Source: Methanoregula sp.
Lineage (GTDB): Archaea > Halobacteriota > Methanomicrobia > Methanomicrobiales > Methanospirillaceae
NCBI GenBank assembly: GCA_023228295.1
Contig: JALOBP010000036.1
Coordinates: 1 to 27,587, forward strand
Length of the DNA: 27,587 nt
Direction of reading: 5' to 3'
Shown here in pieces: positions 15,834 to 23,660 of the stretch; positions within the stretch are counted from its first letter, which is position 1; every line of letters begins with the position of its first letter. The position numbers were made by a program, and so were the translations under genes. The notes beneath the pieces were generated by a model. It did not search any database. It was not told the DNA's origin and saw only the letters and a program-made list of their open reading frames with translations.

Positions 15834-15867
15834 CTGCGGCAGATCCCAGAAATGATTTCTGGGCAGG
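15834..15867. terminator. Bidirectional hairpin between convergent genes
   Basis: CCCAGAAA-TGA-TTTCTGGG (15845-15863) is a perfect 8-bp stem with a 3-nt loop. Flanking CCTGC (15834-15838) and GCAGG (15863-15867) can extend the pairing. It fills the 55-bp gap between the ends of the 15381 gene and the NEW3-domain gene, with A- and T-rich flanks, so it can stop both transcripts. Confidence 0.65.
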
Positions 15868-15882
15868 TATGAAAAAAGAGTT

Positions 15883-17358
15883 TTACCGGCGGTTGTATTT
15901 CCTGAACATATAATACACAACACCGCCGATGAGTGCAAGGAGTGCGATGCCAAACACGGCAACCAGCGACTGCTCCTTTACTTCAATTCGGAAATCGTCC
16001 TGCATCTCGGTCTGGTCCGATGTCACTTTGACAGTAACCTTGTACTCGCTGGCAACGATATTTCCCGGTGGAACAATCCGGAGCTGAACATCGGCCGACT
16101 CACCGGAAGGGATCCCGGCGATTGTTGCGGGCGTGATTTCGGCATTCCAGCCGTCGGGGGCAGAAATCGTGGTCTTCACATTGGTCAGCGTACCTGCATT
16201 GCCGGCATTGGTCAGTTTGATCTTAAAGGTAAGGGGATCCCCTTTGTTCACCGGGTACTGGTACTTTTCGGCATAGACTTTGAGCTCGTAGTTTCCCTTG
16301 ATCTTGGAAGTCAGGTTCTCTGTGTACGATGTAGTCGATGAGTCGATAACCATTGACAATGGGTATTCTCCCACCGGGACTTCATTGGGAGGGATTGCCT
16401 CGATGATGAGCGCCTTCTCCTCCCCGCTCTTGATGAAAATCTCCGAAATATCCGTTCCCGTGACAGCCTTTTCCGCGAACCGGATATACCACCCGGCCGG
16501 GAGCTCCTCGGACCCGAGCCGGAACGTATCATCGCTCTTGCCAATATTCCGGATAGTAAGGTCATAGCGGGGCTTCTTGTCAGCCGTTGTCGTAAGGACA
16601 GGCGAGTTGATCGTGACTTCTGCAGCAAACAGTGCTTTCTCGAGCATCACCGTACCTACATCGGTGGTGATCCCGCCCTTGATCTGCACATCCTTCTTCT
16701 CGATCTCCTTGTAACCGTCGCGGCTGATCTCAAGAGTATATTTCCCGGGCTCGATATCGGCTGCAACTTTACCGTCAGCGGAGCTCATTACGGAATCGCC
16801 CAGGGTATGATCGGACTCCCGGATGCACGCGATCGTTGCCCCCTTGATCTTTTCGCCATCCTTGTCAACAACGCTGAGCTTCAGCGTCCCCTTCTCTCCC
16901 TTATGCGACTCGGAGATAGTCACGTACGCCCAATACCAGCCGTCCCCAATGTGAACACGTACGGCATACTCTCCTTCCAGGGTATCCGAACTCGTCTCCA
17001 CTTCGAGCGTTAAGGTTTTGGAGCCGGCAGGCGGTAACGAGAGTTTGTTAATCTCGATCTCGCCATCCATGAAACGGACATCCCAGTCATAGCTTTCTGA
17101 GTCGAATGACTCCACCCAGAGCTTCTTGTTGTTCTCCTGGCCATTATTGGTTACTTTAAGGCTGAACCTGGCCGTTTCCCCAGCCTCGATTATCTGCCCT
17201 GGTAGATCGCAGGTGATAGTTACATACGAATCCTTTGATGATGTGAGATCAGCTGCTGCCGGCTGGGGCAGGATGAGCAGCACGATGACAATGACAATAA
17301 GCCCAAAAATAAGGAACGGATCAGTCCTGCTCCGCCCCATGGATCCTGCTCGTGTCAT
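15883..17358 (-). CDS. Membrane-anchored extracytoplasmic protein with NEW3/beta-sandwich repeats
   Basis: This is the third gene of an ABC exporter operon. The 491-residue protein has an N-terminal signal/membrane segment (about 15-36, FLIFGLIVIVIVLLILP then PAAA), a series of extracellular beta-sandwich domains, and a C-terminal membrane anchor (about 464-486) ending in basic RKYNRR. The domain near 50-150 and those near 245-345 and 350-460 look like NEW3/NPCBM-associated or CARDB-like modules (ETARFSLKVTNNG, YDLTIRNIGKSDDTFRL, LTFKIKLTNAGNAGTL). The domain near 155-235 is carboxypeptidase-regulatory-like (GATIACIRES...VAADIEPGKYTLEISRDGY). The ATG at 17358 overlaps the permease stop (ATGA). 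It probably acts outside the membrane with the transporter, as an adhesin-like or substrate-handling partner; the substrate is unknown. Confidence 0.82.
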   Translation of the reverse strand: MTRAGSMGRSRTDPFLIFGLIVIVIVLLILPQPAAADLTSSKDSYVTITCDLPGQIIEAGETARFSLKVTNNGQENNKKLWVESFDSESYDWDVRFMDGEIEINKLSLPPAGSKTLTLEVETSSDTLEGEYAVRVHIGDGWYWAYVTISESHKGEKGTLKLSVVDKDGEKIKGATIACIRESDHTLGDSVMSSADGKVAADIEPGKYTLEISRDGYKEIEKKDVQIKGGITTDVGTVMLEKALFAAEVTINSPVLTTTADKKPRYDLTIRNIGKSDDTFRLGSEELPAGWYIRFAEKAVTGTDISEIFIKSGEEKALIIEAIPPNEVPVGEYPLSMVIDSSTTSYTENLTSKIKGNYELKVYAEKYQYPVNKGDPLTFKIKLTNAGNAGTLTNVKTTISAPDGWNAEITPATIAGIPSGESADVQLRIVPPGNIVASEYKVTVKVTSDQTEMQDDFRIEVKEQSLVAVFGIALLALIGGVVYYMFRKYNRR

Positions 17359-18449
17359 CGCACATCAAGCCGCATGAACCGCACATACGCGAGACCGAAG
17401 AACACTGCCGGGAAGAGGATGAGTGCAATGAGGTTTGGGGCAATATTCCCGAAAATATCCCCAACCGCGACATCATCAACCGATGCTACGGCAAACGACG
17501 TTGCGACACCGTTTCCGATCGATATTACCTGCATCGGGCGGCTTCTCCCGGACGTGATAGCCATGGTGATTGCTTCGTAGTTCATGGTCGGGGAGAAGAG
17601 AGCAAACGTGTCCCCCATTGCCTGACGTTTCTCCCAGTAAGCCTGTACCCGTTCGTTATAAGCGTCCCATGCCCCGGTGTTCACCTTGCTGGAGAACGAG
17701 AATGTGTTTTCTTCTGTCGAATTCGCCGATCGCTGCATCTGGTCTATGAGCTCCTGCGGGAGTTCCGGCTGGCTGCCGATAATGTACTCCATGACCGTAT
17801 CATTGGCAAGCGTCGGGACGAGCACCGAGAGCACGATGAAGATGATGATGGTGTAGATGAGCGCCGACCCGCTCTCGTCCATAACCGTTGACATGAAGAG
17901 AGCGATGGCAAAGTACGAGAAGATCAGCAGGAACGAAACCCCGCCGAATACGGCAATGAGGATAAGCTCGCTGCTATCCGGGACGATGCCATAAATAAGC
18001 AGGGTCGCAAAAGCAATCACCAGTACGACTGCGAGCGCACCGGCAAGGGCAGCGATCCCGCCGAGCGCCTTGCCATTGATGACTTCATCGCGGTACACCG
18101 GGTGCGAGAGGAGGATCTTCAGCGACTTGCTCTCCTTTTCCTTGGAGACGAGATCAAAGCCCATGGCAATTCCGAGAATCCCGCCCACGAAGATCAGGTA
18201 CGTGGCAACCGATGAGAAGACCGAGAGGATGGATGGTTTCTCCGGCATATAACTGCTCAGCGGGGAATTGACCATGGACTGGTGCTCGTTGTAGCTCTTA
18301 ATTTCCTTGTTGTATTCGGTGACCCCGCCGATGAGGCCAACAACAGCAACGATGAGGAGGATACCGAAGATCAAAAGGAATTTCCTGCTCCGGATATGAT
18401 CGAAGAACTCCTTCCGGGCAATAGTAATGAGTCTGTTTCCGGTCATCAT
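17355..18449 (-). CDS. ABC-2 type transporter permease
   Basis: This permease is about 364 residues long with six predicted membrane segments: one after the N-terminal ARKEFFDHIRSRKF motif, a pair around the conserved KEKESKSLKILLSHPVYRDEV loop, three more in the middle, and one at the C-terminus. A large extracytoplasmic domain lies between the fifth and sixth. This topology matches ABC-2 exporters of the NosY group. The start is the ATG at 18449 or the adjacent ATG at 18446; GGTGA, which also holds the ATPase stop codon, lies just upstream, so translation is coupled. With the ATPase and NEW3 protein it forms one transport unit. The substrate cannot be deduced. Confidence 0.88.
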   Translation of the reverse strand: MMTGNRLITIARKEFFDHIRSRKFLLIFGILLIVAVVGLIGGVTEYNKEIKSYNEHQSMVNSPLSSYMPEKPSILSVFSSVATYLIFVGGILGIAMGFDLVSKEKESKSLKILLSHPVYRDEVINGKALGGIAALAGALAVVLVIAFATLLIYGIVPDSSELILIAVFGGVSFLLIFSYFAIALFMSTVMDESGSALIYTIIIFIVLSVLVPTLANDTVMEYIIGSQPELPQELIDQMQRSANSTEENTFSFSSKVNTGAWDAYNERVQAYWEKRQAMGDTFALFSPTMNYEAITMAITSGRSRPMQVISIGNGVATSFAVASVDDVAVGDIFGNIAPNLIALILFPAVFFGLAYVRFMRLDVR

Positions 18450-18450
18450 G

Positions 18451-19368
18451 TCACCCCGCGATATGGTAATACGAAAGGAATGTCTCCTCAAGTGAGAGAC
18501 CCTCGCGGGAGAGACCCCTCAGGCAGATGTTGTTTTCTGCAAGGTGGAACGCAATCTCGTCGCGGATATCAGAGCGTGCGAGAACGACAGCCCCGCACCG
18601 GTCCCGCTCGTAATCGATGCTGATTATATCTGGGTGCCGGAACTCCGGCATCGGGTCTTTCGTTTCGATGATGATGGTGACATGTGATGTCGAGGTCAGG
18701 GAGATTTCCCGGGCAAGGTCTTTCCATGAGCCCTGCGCCACGAGTTTTCCGGCCGACAGGATCCCGACCGAGGTGCTGACTTTACTGACTTCTTCGAGGA
18801 TATGCGAGGAGACGACAACCGTCTTGCCCTCCCGGGCAACATCACGGATAATTCTGCGGTAATCGGCTACGCCCTGCGGATCAAGGTTTGCCGTAGGTTC
18901 GTCAAGGATGATAACCGCGGGATCGTTGAGCAGAGCCTTGGCAAGGCCAAGGCGCTGGCGCATTCCCTTGGAATACCCGCCAACATCCTTAGTCACACCA
19001 TCAAGGCCGACCAGAGAGAGCAGTTCGCTGCTGCGTTTTGCAATTGCCGGAAAGTCCATGCCGTACAGCCGGCCGAAATACCTGAGGTTCTCCTCAGCGC
19101 TCATGGTTGCATAGAACCCTACGTCTTCGGGCATGTACCCGATCTGCTGCTTGACGTTAACCGGGTCGCGGGCAACATCGAGGCCGTTCACGCGACAGTT
19201 GCCGGCCGTTGGTTCGATAAGGCCGACCAGCATGAGGATGGTCGTGCTCTTTCCGGCGCCGTTGGGGCCAAGAAGGCCAAAAATCTCCCCGTCGGGGATA
19301 TCGGCAGTCAGGTCATTGACCGCCCGGACGCCATTGTATTCTTTTGTGAGATGTTCGAGTTGTATCAT
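18451..19368 (-). CDS. ABC transporter ATP-binding protein
   Basis: This cytosolic ATPase of an ABC-2 exporter is 305 residues from ATG 19368, with GGAG at 19379-19382 as ribosome site eight bases away; the frame is open to 19404. It has Walker A GPNGAGKST, Q-loop YMPEDVGFY, signature YSKGMRQRLGLAKAL, Walker B VIILDEPTANLDP and H-loop VSSHILEEV, in the usual order. The C-terminal 90 residues form the extra domain common in DrrA/CcmA-type ATPases. It is the first gene of the operon with permease and NEW3 protein, and is divergent from the secreted-protein/regulator pair at 19631-21093. Confidence 0.93.
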   Translation of the reverse strand: MIQLEHLTKEYNGVRAVNDLTADIPDGEIFGLLGPNGAGKSTTILMLVGLIEPTAGNCRVNGLDVARDPVNVKQQIGYMPEDVGFYATMSAEENLRYFGRLYGMDFPAIAKRSSELLSLVGLDGVTKDVGGYSKGMRQRLGLAKALLNDPAVIILDEPTANLDPQGVADYRRIIRDVAREGKTVVVSSHILEEVSKVSTSVGILSAGKLVAQGSWKDLAREISLTSTSHVTIIIETKDPMPEFRHPDIISIDYERDRCGAVVLARSDIRDEIAFHLAENNICLRGLSREGLSLEETFLSYYHIAG

Positions 19369-19378
19369 GGTAGATGCT

Positions 19379-19443
19379 CCGTGCCGGAAGACATTCCGGC
19401 GCAACAGATGACGCAGGGGAAATCATCACGGGCATAAAAAGGA
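19379..19443 (-). promoter_or_regulatory. Promoter and leader hairpin of the ABC exporter operon
   Basis: On the minus strand a TATA-like CCTTTTTATGC (19433-19443) predicts transcription from about 19410. The 40-nt leader contains a perfect stem, GCCGGAA-TGTC-TTCCGGC (19383-19400), just before the GGAG ribosome site (19379-19382). The palindrome could be an operator in DNA or a hairpin in RNA that hides the start. Confidence 0.45.
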
Positions 19444-19599
19444 GTTGTCGCACAGTTCTCTACGCATCGGCGGACCGGAAAACAGGTGTGCCGGATGATT
19501 CAAATAGGCTTAACAATCCGCGCCTGGACAGTCCCCGGGCCGGGAGGCAGGATGGAGCACCCCGCGGCACCGGGATGTGTAGACACTTGTGCCAGATAT

Positions 19600-19607
19600 C
19601 TTATTTA
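19600..19607 (+). promoter_or_regulatory. TATA box of the 19631 gene
   Basis: CTTATTTA is centred 27 nt before ATG 19631, which predicts a leaderless mRNA and favours 19631 over the upstream in-frame ATG at 19589 as start. The divergent exporter promoter is about 160 bp away. Confidence 0.5.
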
Positions 19608-19630
19608 TGCTACAGGCCGGATATTATATC

Positions 19631-20308
19631 ATGAATTTTCGGCTCATGGCAGGATTCCTCTTCATTGCAGTACTCTGCGCTATCCCTGCATCGGCCCTGC
19701 CGGACATCGGCTCATTGTACTCGTCGCCACCGGCCCGGACCGGTTCTGTCGTTATTACAATGAACGAGATCAACAGTACAGAGATACCGGAGACCGTTGC
19801 TGTAACGTACAGCATGGGAAATGTCTATGAGCTCCCGGCATCTGTAATATCAGAAGAACGGCCGGACGGCATTGTCATGATCCGGATGGATGACACCAGT
19901 TCTGACGGGAACATTATGTACCTGTCGGATACGAACAGTAAAAATTCCGTGTATAAGGTCCAAGCTCTCAGGGTTGCAGAGGGGGGCGAATTCCTGCTGA
20001 CCAACCAACAGTCATTTACCGTTATCCCGGCAACGGCGAATTATTACCGGGATGAAGTCCCGGAAGGAAAGCAGCACGAATGGATCGACCTTGACTGGAA
20101 GAACAGTGAAAAAGACCTGGGTCTCACCGTGTATGCGCCTGACAAAACGTTTGGCCCGTTTGCGGACATGACGGACGGCCGTAAAGACGGCAGGATCTTC
20201 CTTGACATCAGCAGCAAATTCAACGTAACGCCCGGCAGCTGGATCTTCAAGGTCCAGAACAGTCTCGAGGACTACACCCCGTATTCACTGAACACCTATT
20301 CCGCGTGA
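19631..20308 (+). CDS. Secreted hypothetical protein next to a membrane regulator
   Basis: The function is unknown. The protein is 225 residues from ATG 19631, beginning with a clear signal peptide (MNFRLMAGFLFIAVLCAIPASA, likely cut after residue 22). The mature part is beta-rich and acidic, with two recognisable halves: about 35-130 (VVITMNEINSTEIPETVAVTY) and about 135-225 (NSEKDLGLTVYAPDKTFGPF, WIFKVQNSLEDYTPYSL), the latter resembling pre-peptidase C-terminal beta-sandwich domains. N-glycosylation sequons are present (for example INST, FNVT). Its stop overlaps the GTG of the wHTH gene (GTGA), so the two are co-translated. It may be the outside sensor or partner of that membrane regulator; this is inferred. 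Confidence 0.75.
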   Translation: MNFRLMAGFLFIAVLCAIPASALPDIGSLYSSPPARTGSVVITMNEINSTEIPETVAVTYSMGNVYELPASVISEERPDGIVMIRMDDTSSDGNIMYLSDTNSKNSVYKVQALRVAEGGEFLLTNQQSFTVIPATANYYRDEVPEGKQHEWIDLDWKNSEKDLGLTVYAPDKTFGPFADMTDGRKDGRIFLDISSKFNVTPGSWIFKVQNSLEDYTPYSLNTYSA

Positions 20309-21093
20309 AGATCGCCATGAAACAGAACACCGCCATTGCCCTGATCGCTGCTGCCGTCCTGCTCGTACTGGTAATGCCCGGTGTTGCAGCACAGGAATAT
20401 ATTGTGCAATCCGGGTACGACAACCCCATCCCTGCAGAGGCAGATGCCCGGACACCTGTGCCGGTCACGTTCCTGGCTCTCCCGCTCTGGGTAATGCTTG
20501 CACAGTTCGTCCTCTTCCCGCCGGAAATTTTCCTTGCGGTAAAACTCTGGGCGTTCATGGGAATCCGCCGGGTCTCGGGCGGCAACGTTCTCGACCAGGG
20601 TGTCCGCGCCCGGATCTACAATTACATCCGGATGAACCCGGGCATCCATCTCCGCGGGCTCTCTTCGGGCATGCAGGTCAAGATGGGGACCCTGCGCTAC
20701 CATCTCGATATGCTCCGGCAAAACCATAAGATAGCGGTGTGCGGGGATGCGGCATCGGTCCGGTTCTACGAGAACAATGGCACCTACAGCACGGACGAGC
20801 AGCATATCCATAAGCACCTCCGGAACGAGACGACAAAAAAGATTCTTGCCGTACTGCTCGAACATCCGGATGCGACCCGGCAGGATCTTGCCGATGCCGT
20901 AGGGGTCACCGGGCCATCCATCTCGTGGCACATGAAGCGGCTCGAAGAGGATACCATTATCATTTCCCGGCGCGAAGGCCGGTCGACCGTCTACGAGATC
21001 CCTGCCCCGGTTGCCGGCTATCTCCGCCGCCAGATCATAACCACCCCGGCAGTTGCCGCAAAAGAATATCCTGGAATTGCCGGCCACGCGTGA
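20305..21093 (+). CDS. Membrane-anchored regulator with two winged-helix domains
   Basis: The protein is 262 residues from GTG 20305, or 258 from ATG 20317. The N-terminus has a signal-like segment (about 9-28) and a second membrane segment around residues 55-85 (LPLWVMLAQFVLFPPEIFLAV), placing about 25 residues between them outside. The cytosolic part has two winged helices: about 95-160 (YNYIRMNPGIHLRGLS, GTLRYHLDMLRQNHKI) and about 170-235 (ILAVLLEHPDATRQDLADAV, SISWHMKRLEEDTII). Such membrane-bound double-wHTH proteins are known in Euryarchaeota and are thought to pass envelope signals directly to DNA. The gene overlaps the secreted-protein gene and lies next to the divergent ABC exporter, its most likely target. 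This link is inferred. Confidence 0.85.
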   Translation: MKIAMKQNTAIALIAAAVLLVLVMPGVAAQEYIVQSGYDNPIPAEADARTPVPVTFLALPLWVMLAQFVLFPPEIFLAVKLWAFMGIRRVSGGNVLDQGVRARIYNYIRMNPGIHLRGLSSGMQVKMGTLRYHLDMLRQNHKIAVCGDAASVRFYENNGTYSTDEQHIHKHLRNETTKKILAVLLEHPDATRQDLADAVGVTGPSISWHMKRLEEDTIIISRREGRSTVYEIPAPVAGYLRRQIITTPAVAAKEYPGIAGHA

Positions 21094-21332
21094 CCGGACG
21101 GGCTTCATTTTTTAATATCCCCGGGTTATTCCGGATCCCTGACGTTCCGTGAATGAATACGCGAACCGGTGTTCATGACCGCGCCATGCGAACCATGGCA
21201 CAAATGATAGTTCCGGCAGGTCAACAGTATCCATGACCGGCAGCATGACAGGGGCCGGATAAAGACCGGGATGAAAAGAACAAAACAAGCCGCGGCAAGA
21301 ACAAACCGGATCCTGTAACCTGTGTTAATGAT
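21094..21332. other. Intergenic stretch before the 21406 operon
   Basis: No gene is seen. A T-run at 21110-21114 (CATTTTTTAA) may terminate the regulator transcript. ATAGTTCCGGCAGG...ACAGTA at 21207-21230 recurs at 23407-23430, just past the other end of the following operon. Confidence 0.4.
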
Positions 21333-21386
21333 ATTAAAAAATTGTAATTCTATTAAAAAAATCCCTACAGAAAATTACAAATAAAC
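21333..21386 (+). promoter_or_regulatory. ATTAAAAAATT array and TATA box, locus 3
   Basis: ATTAAAAAATT (21333-21343) and ATTAAAAAAAT (21352-21362) are 19 bp apart. The TATA box ACAAATAAAC (21377-21386) follows about 15 bp later and is centred about 24 nt before ATG 21406, predicting a leaderless mRNA. The arrangement matches that at 15309-15360, including the TATA core ACAAATAAACC and an identical 17-mer over the start codon (21399-21415). Confidence 0.6.
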
Positions 21387-21405
21387 CCCCCAATCATCTC
21401 ACTGT

Positions 21406-21852
21406 ATGTCATCGGTAGCCGATATCAATGGCATCTGGATTGCTGACACCAGCATTCCGGTAGAGAATTGCGGCATCCGGGATCCTGAATCCAAATGGAA
21501 AAACACTATCCTCAAGAAATTTTCTCCTGCTTACAACCATGACTTCAAACATATCGGCTCTGTGACAGGAAACGGGCAGGGCCGGCGAATCTGGTTAAAA
21601 TCCACTATTCATAGAAAAGCAGAAGCAATGAGCCTCTCCGATCCCGGGGTGGCTGACCGGATTGATATCACAGCAGCAAACACGGGCGTCCTGCAGTACG
21701 GTTTCTGGCAATGGCCAAAGGCAGGAAACTGGAGGATTCCCGGGGAATACGAAGTGAAAGTCACTCTGGGATATATCCGGCGACCGGACATGCAGGCCGT
21801 GCCGGCATGGGGTGCACCGATCGGGTTCAAATCCGAGGTTGTCAATTCATAG
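21406..21852 (+). CDS. Hypothetical protein, 148-residue paralogous family, member 2
   Basis: This is the paralogue of the 15381-15827 product, with the same length and about 40% identity by hand alignment without gaps. Conserved positions include INGIWI at the start, the single early Cys (residue 22), VTGN..GRRIW, RIDIT, WQWPKAGNW, PGEYEVKVTLG and EVVN at the end. It has no signal peptide, membrane span or recognised domain, and is probably an all-beta cytosolic protein. It heads an apparent operon with a 65-residue basic protein and a 393-residue membrane protein. TAG at 21850-21852 overlaps the AGGAG ribosome site of the next gene. Confidence 0.8.
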   Translation: MSSVADINGIWIADTSIPVENCGIRDPESKWKNTILKKFSPAYNHDFKHIGSVTGNGQGRRIWLKSTIHRKAEAMSLSDPGVADRIDITAANTGVLQYGFWQWPKAGNWRIPGEYEVKVTLGYIRRPDMQAVPAWGAPIGFKSEVVNS

Positions 21853-21863
21853 GAGTTGGAAAA

Positions 21864-22061
21864 ATGGAAGGCAGAAAACCAAAGAAAAACCGTGCTGGTG
21901 ACAGTACCCGAATCCTGGATGATGATACAGGTTCACGGGGCAAAAGGCCATCACATCCACCAATGGGGGGACCCACACGGGATTCCATTAAAATTGGTCC
22001 GATGGGGGGGCCGGATGATTTCCCTCCCAAAACCAAACGGCCTGGCAGGAAATCACCTTAA
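21864..22061 (+). CDS. Small basic Pro/Gly-rich protein (65 residues)
   Basis: The ATG at 21864 lies eight bases after AGGAG (21851-21855), which itself overlaps the stop codon of the preceding gene, so expression is probably coupled. The product is rich in Lys, Arg, Pro and Gly, contains two PMGGP motifs (residues 33-37 and 46-50), and should be disordered. It resembles no family I know. The longer upstream extension of the frame runs inside the 21406 gene and is not used. It could be a linker or nucleic-acid/phosphate-binding peptide; nothing decides. Confidence 0.6.
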   Translation: MEGRKPKKNRAGDSTRILDDDTGSRGKRPSHPPMGGPTRDSIKIGPMGGPDDFPPKTKRPGRKSP

Positions 22062-22129
22062 CAGGAATATCCATGAGTTGATGAATGTGAGAACAATGCG
22101 AAAAAAGTCAGCGAGAAGGAGGGAGTTAT

Positions 22130-23311
22130 ATGACCCGTATGGCGCCTTTGGGGAGCCCGTTTGTCACCGACATGGTGCAAAGGGACAGCGAGCGCTTTCT
22201 CTGGTTAACAAGAGAATGCGAGAACAGGGACGAGAGTGATGCAAAGTACAAATATATTATCGGGCTTTTACAGGAAGTCCGTGTAGAGTCGAAAAACCTC
22301 TGGGAACTCTTTGGCGAGATGGAAAAAGAGATTCTCAACAAACAGTCCCAGGATAACCTTGCCGAAGTGGTAAAACCTTACCAGAGTATCTATGAAGGAA
22401 ATAAAGGGGAAATTGAGAACCTGATCAAGGATTTGCGGACAATTCTGGATAACGATTCGCGGTTCGTCCGCCATATGGGCGACGAAATACGGTCTATCGA
22501 GAATTACTGGGAGCGGTTTTTAAAATTTTATCCAAATCTCAGCGATCCCAGCAGTGATAAGATCCTCCACAGCATGGAAAAATGTACAAACAGCCTTTCC
22601 GAGATCATTTTCCAGTGCAGTTACCGTACGATTCCGGACCGGCTGATGGGTCACCTTAACCAGGCAGAGATCCCGCAGGCCCTGAATTTTTATGACACGT
22701 TCCAGGATGAAGTCTGCTCAAAGGAACAAGCAGAAAAGATCCTCATGTCAATTTCCCGGAGTGCGAAGATCATCAAGGATGAGACACGCGACCTGTATGG
22801 TGCAGTCGACACGGTCCAGGGACTGGTCTACCGGGTCGGTTCCACACGAGAACAGTGGAAGACGGTATTCTGGATCGCTCTTGCCTGTTTTGGGTCGCTG
22901 GTACTGAGCATATTTGTCCTTGCCATGTACAAATTATATATCAATACAACATCGTCACTGAACGGACTGACGGTTATTGTTCTGTTTATTGTCATGCTTG
23001 CAGGAGCAATTGCCCACATTGCCATCGCGGTCCTGAAAGAAGCCCGTTCAGAGACAAAGACCCGCAATATTCATGCAATTACTGACCTGCTGCTCTGGAC
23101 GCACATCAAGGCATTTACGTTCTACAGCGGACTTGCGGTCCTTGTTGTTGCTTTCCTGACGGTAGTCATAATGTACCCGGGCATTGGTGTTGAGACTGCA
23201 TTTGTTGTCGGGTACAGTATCGACAGTCTCGGCGATCTCTATCTTGACCGGTTCGACTCTATCATGAGCGCAAAAAGCGATGTGCTGAAAACAGGTCTCA
23301 AGGCACCCTGA
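22130..23311 (+). CDS. Hypothetical membrane protein with long coiled-coil N-terminus
   Basis: The protein is 393 residues from ATG 22130, with a strong purine-rich ribosome site (GGAGG at 22118-22122). Residues 1-240 are helical and highly charged (for example ELFGEMEKEILNKQSQDNL, KGEIENLIKDLRTILDND) and should be a coiled-coil cytosolic domain. Three clear membrane segments follow: about 245-268, 277-300 and 324-346. The C-terminus has AFVVGYSIDSLGDLYLDRFD, a GYS.DS pattern I associate with the ends of some uncharacterised membrane proteins but cannot name. It is the last gene of the 21406 operon, followed by T-rich sequence at 23313-23320 and a hairpin at 23413. The organisation suggests a membrane complex with the two upstream products; this is inference. 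Confidence 0.8.
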   Translation: MTRMAPLGSPFVTDMVQRDSERFLWLTRECENRDESDAKYKYIIGLLQEVRVESKNLWELFGEMEKEILNKQSQDNLAEVVKPYQSIYEGNKGEIENLIKDLRTILDNDSRFVRHMGDEIRSIENYWERFLKFYPNLSDPSSDKILHSMEKCTNSLSEIIFQCSYRTIPDRLMGHLNQAEIPQALNFYDTFQDEVCSKEQAEKILMSISRSAKIIKDETRDLYGAVDTVQGLVYRVGSTREQWKTVFWIALACFGSLVLSIFVLAMYKLYINTTSSLNGLTVIVLFIVMLAGAIAHIAIAVLKEARSETKTRNIHAITDLLLWTHIKAFTFYSGLAVLVVAFLTVVIMYPGIGVETAFVVGYSIDSLGDLYLDRFDSIMSAKSDVLKTGLKAP

Positions 23312-23660
23312 TTTTTTTCACCCTGGTACATGATATCTCGGGGGAGGTGATCCACACAGTTCATTGAGCTGCAGGGAAAAAAGAGGCTTACGGACCTGGG
23401 GAAACAATAGTTCCGGCAGGCTTACAGTAAAAAGGCAGACATGCCTGCCGGCTCATTTTTTTGCCAGTATACCCCGGTAAAAACGATAACGAACTCTATC
23501 CCGGGGCTGGTTCCATCTACCGGCAATCACAATAGGAGCCTCATTACGTTACCGATATTCTTGTCCCGGACCTTGTGTAAATCGACAGCATCAACCAGAA
23601 CGGCAATCTCTGCCCGGCTCCCAAAAGGGATATAAATTATTCAGGTTATCTCCGGCAGAT
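23312..23660. other. Convergent intergenic region
   Basis: About 350 bases with no credible gene; the open frame at 23441-23635 has no supporting signals. It contains T-rich termination sequence just after the 22130 gene (23313-23320), the 23407-23430 copy of the ATAGTTCCGGCAGG motif, and a hairpin at 23413-23451. Confidence 0.5.
23413..23462 (+). terminator. Hairpin with T-tract downstream of the 21406 operon
   Basis: CCGGCAGGC (23413-23421) pairs with GCCTGCCGG (23443-23451); an alternative short GGCAG/CTGCC stem lies inside. CTCA and seven T residues (23456-23462) follow. It resembles an intrinsic terminator about 100 nt after the operon stop. Confidence 0.45.

Noticed and set aside
23441..23635. 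A 64-residue plus-strand frame in the convergent gap.
   Set aside because: Its start lies inside a hairpin arm, with no ribosome site and no recognisable sequence.
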